From: Pseudomonadota bacterium
GTDB lineage: Bacteria > Pseudomonadota > Alphaproteobacteria > Dongiales > Dongiaceae
Assembly (NCBI GenBank): GCA_016183985.1
Contig: JACPDN010000011.1
Span: 62,001 to 126,000 of the forward strand
Direction of reading: 5' to 3'
DNA: 64,000 nt
The notes under the pieces were generated by a model. The model saw nothing but the letters and a program-made list of their open reading frames with translations, did not search any database and was not told the origin of the DNA. Both the position numbers and the translations under genes were made by a program. Below, in pieces: positions 55,174 to 62,778 of this stretch. The number at the start of each line of letters is the position of its first letter. The stretch's first letter is position 1.

Positions 55174-56079
55174 ATGCCATTTACCCTGAAGCAGCTACGT
55201 TATTTCGTGGCGACAGCCGAAACCGGGTCCGTGACCCTGGCGGCCCAGCGGGTCAATATCTCGCAGCCCTCCGTCTCGGCCGCCATTGCGGAGCTCGAAT
55301 CCCGCTTCGGGGTGGACCTTTTCGTGCGCCATCACGCCCAGGGCCTCAGCCTGACCGCGGCGGGACGCGAGCTATTGACCGATGCCAAGAGCCTGCTCGA
55401 ACACGCTGAAGACGTGCGCCTTGGCGCCATGGGCTTGGGCCAGGATCTTGCCGGCGAACTTCATATCGGCTGTTTTCAGACCGTCGCACCACTGGTTCTG
55501 CCGCGCCTTATCGGCACGTTGACTGCGAGCCACCCCGAAATCAGCGTCAAGCTGCACGAGCATCATGTGCAGGGTGTCCTCGACGGCCTGCGCGCCGGTG
55601 AGTTCGAATTCGCCCTCACTTACGACCTCGGCCTCGATGACGATCTGGAGTTTGAAACGCTGACCGAAGTGCCGCTCCACTGCATCTTGGCGAAAACGCA
55701 TCCGCTCGCCAAACAGAAGGCCACAACCATCGCCGACCTCATCGCCTATCCGATGGTACTGTTGGCCCTGCCGCACAGCCGCGACTACTTTCTCTCCATT
55801 ATCTATGGCTTGGGGTTACAACCCCGCGTCGCCTACGAGACTCCGAATTTTGAAATGGTGCGCGGGCTGGTCGCCAATTCCGACGCCTTCGCCATCATGC
55901 ATTCGCGCCCCAACAGCGAATGGTCGCTGGACGGCGGGCGCTTGGTCTTCCTCCCCATCAAGGACAAGTTGCGCCCGACGCGGCTTGGGCTCGTGCGACT
56001 GAGGAAACTGCGCCCGACCAAGCGCGCAGCCGCTTTTGCCGAGCAATGCCGCCAGCATTTCGCGCGCGAACGTGGTTAA
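55174..56079 (+). CDS. LysR-family transcriptional regulator
   Basis: 301 residues. N-terminal HTH (FTLKQLRYFVATAETGSVTLAAQRVNISQPSVSAAIAELESRFGVDLFVR) followed by the LysR substrate domain (about 90-295; GELHIGCFQTVAPLVLPRLIG, MVLLALPHSRDYFLSI). Divergent from the HpaB operon across 150 bp, the usual layout for a LysR activator and its target. Its ligand would be an aromatic or other pathway compound. Confidence 0.9.
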   Translation: MPFTLKQLRYFVATAETGSVTLAAQRVNISQPSVSAAIAELESRFGVDLFVRHHAQGLSLTAAGRELLTDAKSLLEHAEDVRLGAMGLGQDLAGELHIGCFQTVAPLVLPRLIGTLTASHPEISVKLHEHHVQGVLDGLRAGEFEFALTYDLGLDDDLEFETLTEVPLHCILAKTHPLAKQKATTIADLIAYPMVLLALPHSRDYFLSIIYGLGLQPRVAYETPNFEMVRGLVANSDAFAIMHSRPNSEWSLDGGRLVFLPIKDKLRPTRLGLVRLRKLRPTKRAAAFAEQCRQHFARERG

Positions 56080-56401
56080 GGAAATGGTATCCGGCCATGC
56101 CCACATTGCTTACGCGCCGATCGCAGCCTTGGTAGGTCGAAGACCCGGTGCCCCTGCAATTTGCGCATTCGGTCAATCTCGCAGATGCAAAACGCGTATC
56201 CCATCACATTGAATCGCCAGCAAAAGTTAACGCCGTCTTTACTTTTTCTTTATGCGGAGCATACTTCGCGCCATCCGATTGGCGGGAAAACGACCATCTG
56301 AGTCGAAACAGGGCCCCACCCATCCGGAGGGGGTCAGGTCTGTGCAGAGCCAACGGCAGGGGAATTGCCGCTGCATCGGCCGCAAACTGAGGGGGTTATC
56401 A
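56080..56401. other. Intergenic leader region upstream of the APC permease
   Basis: About 320 bp between the LysR gene and the permease. An AT-richer stretch (GTCTTTACTTTTTCTTTATG near 56230-56250) may hold the promoter. Downstream of it, short G/C-rich complementary tracts (CCCCACCC / GGAGGGGG) could fold in the leader. I do not recognise a known riboswitch and see no small gene here. Confidence 0.4.
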
Positions 56402-57952
56402 ATGTCTGTGCCTAGTCATCACGACGAGGACGTAAAAGTCCTCCACTCCATGGGATATTCCCAGGAGCTGTCCCGCCGCATGGGCGGGTTCCAGAACTTC
56501 GCGATTTCATTTTCCATCATCTGCATTCTCGCCGGCGGTATCGGTGCTTACGGTGTCGCGTTCGGCGCCGGTGGCGGCGGCTCGGTCGGTATCGGCTGGC
56601 TAGTCGGTTCTTTCTTTGCTCTCGTCGTTGCTGCGGCGATGGGCCAGATCGCATCCGCCTATCCGACCGCAGGCGGCCTCTATCACTGGGGTTCGATCCT
56701 CGGCGGTCGCGGCTGGGGTTGGGCCACGGCCTGGATCAATCTGCTCGGCCTGCTCTTCGTTGTCTCCTCGGTGAACTATGGCGTCTATCTGCTGCTGCGT
56801 GACCTCGTTCTGGTCGGCATCTTCGGTATGGATGCCGAGAGTTTCACCGGCACCCATTTGGTCATCGCGGTGGTTCTCATCACGCTGACGCAGGCCTATC
56901 TGAATTACGCGGGCATCAAGGTGACCACGATCCTCACCGATTTCTCGGGCTATCTCATCCTGGGTACGGCCGTGATCCTGATCGCGGGCTTCCTGTTCGG
57001 CTCGTCCGTGCCGCTCGACTTCTCGCGCATCGTCACCTTCACCAACAATACCGGTGAACCAGGCGCTAACATGTGGCCGCAGACGGGCAGCCTGTTCTTT
57101 GCCTTTGTCCTCGGCCTGCTGCACGTTTGCTACACCATCACCGGCTTCGATGCTTCCGCACATACTTCGGAAGAGACCCGTGATGCGCAGCGCGCCGTGC
57201 CGCGCGGCATGCTGACGTCGGTGTTCTGGTCGGCGGTGTTCGGTTGGCTCCTCGTTGTCGCCGTGTTGCTCGCCATGCCCGACACCGCGGAAGGTGCCAA
57301 GCAGGGTTGGTCGGTGTTCTACTGGACGCTTGATTCGACCAGCCTGCCGGCTTGGCTGAAGAGCCTCCTCGGCGTCGCGATCGTTGTTGCGAACTATCTG
57401 TGCGCTCTGGCAGGCATGACCTCGCTTTCGCGCATGATCTATGCGTTCGCGCGCGATGGTGGCATTCCGGGCGCATCGAAGTTCCTGCGCCAGGTCAGCC
57501 CGAAGCACCGCACGCCCGGTGCGGCGATCTGGGTTGGTGCCGCACTCTGCCTCGTTCTCGGCTTGCTCGCCGGCAACAACGAAAAGGCCTACATCATCCT
57601 GGCGTCGGGCTGCGCGGTGTTCCTCTACGTTTCCTACATCATGCCGATCGGCGCCGGCCTCTTCGCCGAAGGCAAGACCTGGACCAAGAAAGGGCCATTC
57701 CAACTCGGTGTCTGGTCGAAGCCGATCGCCGTCGTCGCCATCATTGGCGGCGCCATCCTCGCCTTCGTCGGCTTCCAGGAGCCCTATCAGCTCGTCGGTG
57801 AATTCCTTTTGGGAACCATCGTTGCGCTGGTCGTGATCTGGTTCGCCTTTGAAAAGAGCCGGTTCCCTGGCCCGCCGCTCACTGAAGCGGACGTGAAAGC
57901 GCGTCAGGCGGAAATCGCCAAGGAAGAAGCGGCGCTGGGTGGCGCTGGCTGA
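56402..57952 (+). CDS. APC-superfamily amino acid/amine permease
   Basis: 516 residues from MSVPSHHDEDVKVLHSMGYSQELSRRMGGFQNFAISFSII, with GAGGGGG upstream. About 12 membrane helices. The first-helix signature FAISFSIICILAGGIGAYG, YPTAGGLYHWGSIL, and ITGFDASAHTSEETRDAQRAVPRGM are typical of the GABA/choline (BAT1-Uga4-like) transporter branch. It imports an amino acid, GABA or amine. It ends at a strong terminator, and the glycine-riboswitch gene set follows, so it could feed that pathway. Confidence 0.9.
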   Translation: MSVPSHHDEDVKVLHSMGYSQELSRRMGGFQNFAISFSIICILAGGIGAYGVAFGAGGGGSVGIGWLVGSFFALVVAAAMGQIASAYPTAGGLYHWGSILGGRGWGWATAWINLLGLLFVVSSVNYGVYLLLRDLVLVGIFGMDAESFTGTHLVIAVVLITLTQAYLNYAGIKVTTILTDFSGYLILGTAVILIAGFLFGSSVPLDFSRIVTFTNNTGEPGANMWPQTGSLFFAFVLGLLHVCYTITGFDASAHTSEETRDAQRAVPRGMLTSVFWSAVFGWLLVVAVLLAMPDTAEGAKQGWSVFYWTLDSTSLPAWLKSLLGVAIVVANYLCALAGMTSLSRMIYAFARDGGIPGASKFLRQVSPKHRTPGAAIWVGAALCLVLGLLAGNNEKAYIILASGCAVFLYVSYIMPIGAGLFAEGKTWTKKGPFQLGVWSKPIAVVAIIGGAILAFVGFQEPYQLVGEFLLGTIVALVVIWFAFEKSRFPGPPLTEADVKARQAEIAKEEAALGGAG

Positions 57953-57980
57953 TATCCACAACACATCAACAAACGATCTG

Positions 57981-58016
57981 GGGAGGCAGTGCAAACTGCC
58001 TCCCTTTTTCGTTTTT
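57981..58016 (+). terminator. Strong intrinsic terminator after permease
   Basis: Perfect 10-bp stem GGGAGGCAGT / ACTGCCTCCC with a GCAA loop, followed by TTTTTCGTTTTT. It isolates the permease from the riboswitch-controlled unit. Confidence 0.93.
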
Positions 58017-58064
58017 CAGCTTGACGTTTCAACGGGGCAATCACACACTCCGCGCGCAAAATTC

Positions 58065-58261
58065 CCGACCCCGGGAGAGACCGGCACTTAGCAAAAGATG
58101 TCGGCGCCGAAGGAGCAACCGCCCCCGGAAACTCTCAGGCAAAAGGACCAGGGTCGGAGCCATCATCTCTGGAAAGCGGGCGCCGGACGTCGTCGCCTCA
58201 CCGACGGAGTAAACTGGTTCTCCACCAGTGAATCTCTCAGGTCTCAAGGACAGAGGGGGGC
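58065..58261 (+). ncRNA. Tandem glycine riboswitch (two aptamers)
   Basis: First aptamer 58065-58157: P1 CCGACCC / GGGTCGG enclosing GGGAGAGACCGGCAC, CGCCGAAGGAGCAA, and CTCTCAGGCAAAAGGAC, the hallmark glycine-aptamer strings. Second aptamer about 58158-58261: CACCGACGGAGTAA, the ACTGG/CCAGT hairpin and CTCTCAGGTCTCAAGGACAG. The two lie in tandem as in cooperative glycine switches. It precedes the glutamine-synthetase-like gene at 58401. Possible expression-platform hairpins are CCGGCC/GGCCGG (58265-58285) and CCCGACGTCGGG (58297-58308). No U-run follows, so control may be translational or Rho-linked. Confidence 0.93.
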
Positions 58262-58264
58262 TGA

Positions 58265-58308
58265 CCGGCCAGGATCATCGGCCGGCCGCTAGCCAACCCG
58301 ACGTCGGG
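58265..58308 (+). promoter_or_regulatory. Expression-platform hairpins downstream of glycine riboswitch
   Basis: A CCGGCC / GGCCGG stem with a 9-nt loop and then the self-complementary CCCGACGTCGGG lie between the aptamers and the ribosome site AGGGGG (about 10 nt before ATG 58401). Which alternative pairings respond to glycine cannot be settled without folding. Confidence 0.45.
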
Positions 58309-58400
58309 GAGCCGCTTTAAAATACCTTTCCGCCCAAGTTGCCGCCGCATTCCGCGCGGCCTAAATTCTATAAATCATCTCGAACAGGGGGTTCATAAAA

Positions 58401-59774
58401 ATGCCGTTGAAACCGGAACAAGTTAAAACCATTGCGCAGGCCAAGAAGATCGTCGAAGAGCGTGGCCTCACGCACATTAAAGTCGGCGTGTTCGATGGTG
58501 ACGCCATCCTGCGCGGCAAGTACATGTCGAAGGCGAAGTTCTTTTCCGCCCTCGAAGGCGGCTTCGGCTTCTGCGACGTGGTGCTGGGCTGGGACAACCA
58601 GGACCAGTTGATCGACGGCTTGAACTATACCGGCTGGCACACGGCCTATCCCGACGCCTGGGCGCGCATCCTGCCGGAGACCTGCCGCGACCTGCCGATG
58701 GAAGACAACGGCCTGTTCTTCATCTGCGAATTCGTGAACAAGGCAGAAGAGATCTGCGCGCGCGGTACGCTCCGCCGCGTGCTTGACCGTGCCGCGAAGA
58801 TGGGCTTCGATGTCTATTCGGCACTCGAGTTCGAATTCTTCATGTTCGACGAAACGCCGGAAAGCGTCCGCGAGAAGAACTACAAGAATTTGACCCCCAT
58901 GACGCCGGGCTGGTTTGGCTATTCGGTCATCCGCAACTCGGTCTGGTCCGAGCTCTACCAGGACATTCTCGACATGTGCGAAAAGATGCGCATGCCGATC
59001 GAAGGTCTCCACACCGAGACCGGCCCGGGCGTGCTCGAAGCGGCGCTTGGCGTCTGCTCGGCGCTCGAAGCCGCCGACCGTGCGGCCCTGTTCAAGACCT
59101 TCATGAAGGTACTGGCGCAGCGCCGCGGCCTGATGGCGACCTTCATGGCGAAATGGTCGAACTCCTATCCCGGCCAGTCGGGCCACATCCACATCTCGCT
59201 CAAGGGCAAGGATGGCAAGGCTGTCTTCCACGATCCGAAGAAGCCGCACAACATCTCGGACAAGATGCGCTGGTTCATCGGCGGTCAGCAGACCTTGATG
59301 CCGGAAGTCCTCGGCATGGTGTCGCCGACGGTCAACTCCTACTCGCGTCTTATCCCCGGCTTCTGGGCACCGACCAACGCCACCTGGGGTATCGAGAACC
59401 GCACCTGTGCCTTGCGCGTCATCCCGGGTTCGGAGAAGTCGCAGCGCGTCGAGTACCGTATCGCCGCCGCGGATTGCAATCCGTACCTGGCGCTCGCCGC
59501 CTCGATCGGCTCCGGCCTCTACGGCATCGAGCACAAGATCGAGCCGCAGGCTGCCATCGTCGGCAATTCCTATGAGATGAAGCACCCGGCCAAGCTCGAT
59601 CTGCCGCAGACCCTGTGGGAAGCGGCGCAGCGCCTCCGGAAGTCGAAAGCCGCCCGTGATCTCTTCGGCGACGCCTTCGTCGAGCATCATGCCGGCACCC
59701 GCGAGCACGAGGAGCGCGAGTTTAGGAAGCACATCACCGATTGGGAACTTTCCCGCTACTTCGAAATCATCTGA
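58401..59774 (+). CDS. Glutamine-synthetase-like gamma-glutamyl ligase under glycine riboswitch control
   Basis: 457 residues, GlnA fold. ALEFEFFMFDE, TETGPGVLEAAL, GQSGHIHISL, WGIENRTCALRV and QRVEYRIAAADCNPYLALAASIG are catalytic/nucleotide motifs. The N-terminal part contains VLGWDNQDQLIDGLNYTGWHTAYPD, which differs from both GlnA and the PuuA-like protein at 12205, and there is no adenylylation motif. It likely glutamylates an amine rather than ammonia. A tandem glycine riboswitch upstream and an aldehyde dehydrogenase downstream suggest a pathway related to glycine or its precursors (for example ethanolamine via gamma-glutamylglycine). That substrate is a hypothesis. Confidence 0.85.
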   Translation: MPLKPEQVKTIAQAKKIVEERGLTHIKVGVFDGDAILRGKYMSKAKFFSALEGGFGFCDVVLGWDNQDQLIDGLNYTGWHTAYPDAWARILPETCRDLPMEDNGLFFICEFVNKAEEICARGTLRRVLDRAAKMGFDVYSALEFEFFMFDETPESVREKNYKNLTPMTPGWFGYSVIRNSVWSELYQDILDMCEKMRMPIEGLHTETGPGVLEAALGVCSALEAADRAALFKTFMKVLAQRRGLMATFMAKWSNSYPGQSGHIHISLKGKDGKAVFHDPKKPHNISDKMRWFIGGQQTLMPEVLGMVSPTVNSYSRLIPGFWAPTNATWGIENRTCALRVIPGSEKSQRVEYRIAAADCNPYLALAASIGSGLYGIEHKIEPQAAIVGNSYEMKHPAKLDLPQTLWEAAQRLRKSKAARDLFGDAFVEHHAGTREHEEREFRKHITDWELSRYFEII

Positions 59775-59785
59775 TCCGTCATCAA

Positions 59786-59829
59786 GGCGCCCGCATCTTT
59801 TCGCCAGGATGCGGGCGCCGCCTCTTTTC
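59786..59829 (+). terminator. Terminator/attenuator between GS-like and aldehyde dehydrogenase genes
   Basis: Perfect 12-bp stem GGCGCCCGCATC / GATGCGGGCGCC followed by CCTCTTTTCT. The next start codon is 21 bp away, too close for a separate promoter, so the hairpin probably limits but does not stop transcription into the aldehyde dehydrogenase. Confidence 0.7.
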
Positions 59830-59850
59830 TAAACACCTTCGAGGACCATC

Positions 59851-61242
59851 ATGGCCGCTACCCAGAAGACCATTTCGCCGGTCGACAATTCGGTTTACGT
59901 CGAACGCCCCTACAACACGCCGGCAGAAATCGCGGCCGCATTGAGCCTCGCCGCGAAGGCACAGAAGGAATGGCGCAAGACCTCAATCGCCGAGCGCGCC
60001 AAGATCCTCAACCGCTTCGTCGATGAGTTCCTCAAGGACAAGGACAAGCACGCCACCGACATCACGAAGCAGATGGGCCGCCCGATCTCACAGAGCCCCT
60101 TTGAGATGCGCGGCTTCGAGGAACGCGCCCGCTTCATGATCAATCTGGCGCCGGAAGCCTTGGCCGATGTTTCCTTCACCGACAAGCCGGGCTTCATCCG
60201 CGTACTGCATCGCGAACCGCTCGGTGTCGTGTTCATCGTGGCCCCCTGGAACTATCCCTATCTCACCTCGGTCAACGGCGTCGTCCCGGCGCTGATGGCC
60301 GGCAATGCGGTGATCCTGAAGCATTCGGCCCAGACGCCGATCTGTGCCGAGGATTTCCGACAAGCGCTCGACGCCGCCGGCCTGCCCAAGGGTGTCTTTC
60401 AGACCCTCGTCCTCACCCATGACGACACGGCCAAGGTCATTGCCGCCCCAGAAGTCGCCTATTGCAACTTCACTGGCTCGGTCAGCGGCGGCCATGCCGT
60501 GCAGCAGGCGGCTCTTGGCAAATTCATGGGCCTCGGCCTCGAGCTGGGTGGCAAGGATCCGGCCTATGTCCGCGCCGACGCCAATCTCGCCCATGCGGTC
60601 GAGAACCTGGTCGATGGTGCCATGTTCAATTCCGGCCAGTGCTGCTGCGCCATTGAGCGCATCTATGTGCACGAAAGCCTCTACGACAAGTTCGTCGAAG
60701 GCTTCGTCGATCTAACCAAGGGTTACAAGCTCGGCAACCCGCTCGACACGGCGACCAATCTCGGTCCGATGGTCCGCACCTCGGCCGCTGAATTCGTGCG
60801 CGGGCAAATAGCGGACGCCGTGCGCCAGGGCGCCAAGGCGCTCATCGACACTAAGGCTTTCACGGCCGACAAGGCCGGTACGCCTTACCTCGCCCCGCAG
60901 GTGCTGGTGAATGTCGATCACTCGATGTCGGTGATGTCGGAAGAAAGCTTCGGCCCCGTCATCGGCATCATGAAAGTGAAGAATGACGACGAGGCCGTGA
61001 AGCTGATGAATGACAGCAAATACGGCCTGACAGCAGCCCTATGGACCTCCGATGCCGATGCCGCGCGCAAGATCGGCAATGAGATCGAGACCGGCACCGT
61101 CTACATGAACCGCTGCGACTATCTTGACCCCGCCCTCGCTTGGGTCGGCGTGAAGGATTCTGGCCGCGGTGCAACATTGTCCCGCGTCGGTTATGAAATG
61201 CTGACCCGGCCGAAATCGTTCCACTTCCGCACCCAGATCTAA
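59851..61242 (+). CDS. Aldehyde dehydrogenase
   Basis: 463 residues. Catalytic set: N134 in APWNYPYLTS, E231 in LELGGKDP, and C265 in FNSGQCCC; cofactor strand NFTGSVSGG. This is an NAD(P)-dependent aldehyde dehydrogenase of ordinary length, somewhat like succinate-semialdehyde or betaine-aldehyde enzymes in the GGHAVQQAA region. GAGGA lies before the ATG. In context it would oxidise the aldehyde formed from a glutamylated amine or an amino alcohol. Follows the GS-like gene through an attenuator hairpin. Confidence 0.92.
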   Translation: MAATQKTISPVDNSVYVERPYNTPAEIAAALSLAAKAQKEWRKTSIAERAKILNRFVDEFLKDKDKHATDITKQMGRPISQSPFEMRGFEERARFMINLAPEALADVSFTDKPGFIRVLHREPLGVVFIVAPWNYPYLTSVNGVVPALMAGNAVILKHSAQTPICAEDFRQALDAAGLPKGVFQTLVLTHDDTAKVIAAPEVAYCNFTGSVSGGHAVQQAALGKFMGLGLELGGKDPAYVRADANLAHAVENLVDGAMFNSGQCCCAIERIYVHESLYDKFVEGFVDLTKGYKLGNPLDTATNLGPMVRTSAAEFVRGQIADAVRQGAKALIDTKAFTADKAGTPYLAPQVLVNVDHSMSVMSEESFGPVIGIMKVKNDDEAVKLMNDSKYGLTAALWTSDADAARKIGNEIETGTVYMNRCDYLDPALAWVGVKDSGRGATLSRVGYEMLTRPKSFHFRTQI

Positions 61243-61258
61243 GCCGCCAAAGAATGTC

Positions 61259-61341
61259 GTCATGCCCGGGCTTGATCCGGGCATCCACTCTCTCAACAGC
61301 ACCAGTGGATCCCCGGGTCTTCGCCCGGGGATGACTTTTTT
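61259..61341. repeat. Alphaproteobacterial intergenic palindromic repeat, with terminator-like end
   Basis: Two hairpins (ATGCCCGG/CCGGGCAT and ATCCCCGGG/CCCGGGGAT) are flanked by an outer inverted repeat GTCATGCCCGGG / CCCGGGGATGAC and end in TTTTTT. This is the layout of the dispersed 'GTCATGCCCGGGCTTGATCCGGGCATCCA' class common between genes of Alphaproteobacteria. Only one copy is in the window. It may end transcription after the aldehyde dehydrogenase. Confidence 0.75.
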
Positions 61342-61422
61342 GTGGGCGATCCAAAACGCTCTGTGCGTGATTTTCTCGTCCGTCCATGGCACACTCCGGC
61401 CGGGATTAGGGGACAACGACAT

Positions 61423-62778
61423 TTGACCGATACCAATCATGCCCAAGTGGTGATCATTGGCGGCGGGGTGGTGGGCTGTGCCCTCTTCCGCCGCTTCTCC
61501 ATGAGCGGTCTGCGGCCCGTGCTGCTCGAGGCCGGTGGCGACATTCTTTCCGGTGCATCGAAGGGCAACAGCGCCCTCCTCCATACCGGCTTCGACGCGC
61601 CGCACGGTTCGCTGGAGCTTTCCTGCATGCAGCAGGGCTATCGCGAATATCTCGCCATCCGTGAGAAACTCAATCTGCCACTGGTGAAATCCGGCGCCAT
61701 CGTCGTTGCCTGGAATGACGAACAGATCCAGAAACTGGATGAGATCGTCGCCAAGGCGCATGCCAACAACGTCGGCGAAGTGACGCGGGTCGATCGCGAA
61801 CAGTTGCGCAAGATGGAACCCCTGCTCTCGCCAAAGGCGCTGGCCGGCGTCCACGTCCCGGGCGAACACATCATTGATCCCTGGTCCGCGCCTCTTGCCT
61901 ATGTGCGCCAGGGGCTCGCTCATGGCGGCATCGTCCTGCGAAATTGCCGCGTCACCGGCGGGCATTTCAACGGCGTCTGGCATCTGGAGACGAGCCAGGG
62001 CGAGATCACGGCCGATCTCGTCATCAATGCCGCCGGCAATCAGGGCGACATCATCGAAGCCATCAATCGGCCGGCACCGTTCAAGATCACACCGCGCAAG
62101 GGCCAGTTCGTCGTCTTCGACAAGCCGGCGGCGCGATTGGTGAAAGCCATCATTCTTCCTGTGCCGACCGAACGGACCAAGGGCGTCGTCATCTGCCGCA
62201 CGGCCTTCGGCAATCTGCTGGTGGGCCCCACGGCCGAGGATCAGGAAGACCGCATCCACGCCGCCGTCGATGAAGCGGCGCTCCGCCAACTCGTCGCACG
62301 TGGTGTCGAGATGCTGCCGGGCCTCGCCAATGTCGACGTCAGCGCGGTCTATGCGGGCCTGCGTCCCGCGACCGAGTTCAAGGACTACCAAATCACGGCG
62401 CAACCGGATCGACGCTGGATCACGGTCGCCGGTATCCGCTCGACCGGCCTCACCGGCGCGCTCGGCATCGCTCAGCATGTGGCAGGTCTTTACGCGGCGA
62501 GCTTTGGGCGCCTCAACGAAATGGAGCCGATCTGGACGCCGGTCCCCAATCTTTGCGAGGAGAATACGCGCCCCTATCAAAGCCCACTCGGCGCCGACAT
62601 CGTCTGTCATTGCGAATGGGTGACCCGCGGTGAAATCGTGGCGGCGCTGGCGGGCGATTTTCCAGCCGGCGATGTCGGGGGGCTGAAGCGCCGCACGCGT
62701 GCCATGATGGGTCGCTGCCAGGGTTTCTATTGCAGCGCCCATGTCATGGCCTTGGCTGAAGGGAAGATCGCGTCATGA
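61423..62778 (+). CDS. FAD-dependent oxidoreductase with C-terminal BFD [2Fe-2S] domain (GlpA/HcnC-like)
   Basis: About 451 residues from TTG 61423, selected because AGGGGA lies about 10 nt upstream; the earlier ATG reads through the palindromic repeat. DAO-fold N-terminus (AQVVIIGGGVVGCALFRRFS), middle GLRPATEFKDY and GIRSTGLTGALGIAQHV, then a BFD iron-sulfur domain with C-x-C (VCHCEWVTRGEI) and C-x4-C (RCQGFYC). This layout is that of GlpA, the flavoprotein subunit of anaerobic glycerol-3-phosphate dehydrogenase, and of related amine/amino-acid dehydrogenases. Its stop overlaps the partner gene (ATGA). Confidence 0.88.
   Translation: MTDTNHAQVVIIGGGVVGCALFRRFSMSGLRPVLLEAGGDILSGASKGNSALLHTGFDAPHGSLELSCMQQGYREYLAIREKLNLPLVKSGAIVVAWNDEQIQKLDEIVAKAHANNVGEVTRVDREQLRKMEPLLSPKALAGVHVPGEHIIDPWSAPLAYVRQGLAHGGIVLRNCRVTGGHFNGVWHLETSQGEITADLVINAAGNQGDIIEAINRPAPFKITPRKGQFVVFDKPAARLVKAIILPVPTERTKGVVICRTAFGNLLVGPTAEDQEDRIHAAVDEAALRQLVARGVEMLPGLANVDVSAVYAGLRPATEFKDYQITAQPDRRWITVAGIRSTGLTGALGIAQHVAGLYAASFGRLNEMEPIWTPVPNLCEENTRPYQSPLGADIVCHCEWVTRGEIVAALAGDFPAGDVGGLKRRTRAMMGRCQGFYCSAHVMALAEGKIAS

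Noticed and set aside
56300-56400. Possible riboswitch in the permease leader
   Set aside because: GC-rich complementary tracts occur, but no known aptamer signature such as the glycine or SAM cores can be matched.
56252-56401. Fifty extra N-terminal residues for the APC permease
   Set aside because: The Arg/Gly/Pro-rich stretch does not look like a permease N-terminus, and a strong ribosome site precedes the ATG at 56402.
61039-62742. 567-codon leftward open frame across the palindromic repeat and flavoprotein gene
   Set aside because: It crosses an intergenic repeat and mirrors two real genes; composition is typical of an antisense shadow.
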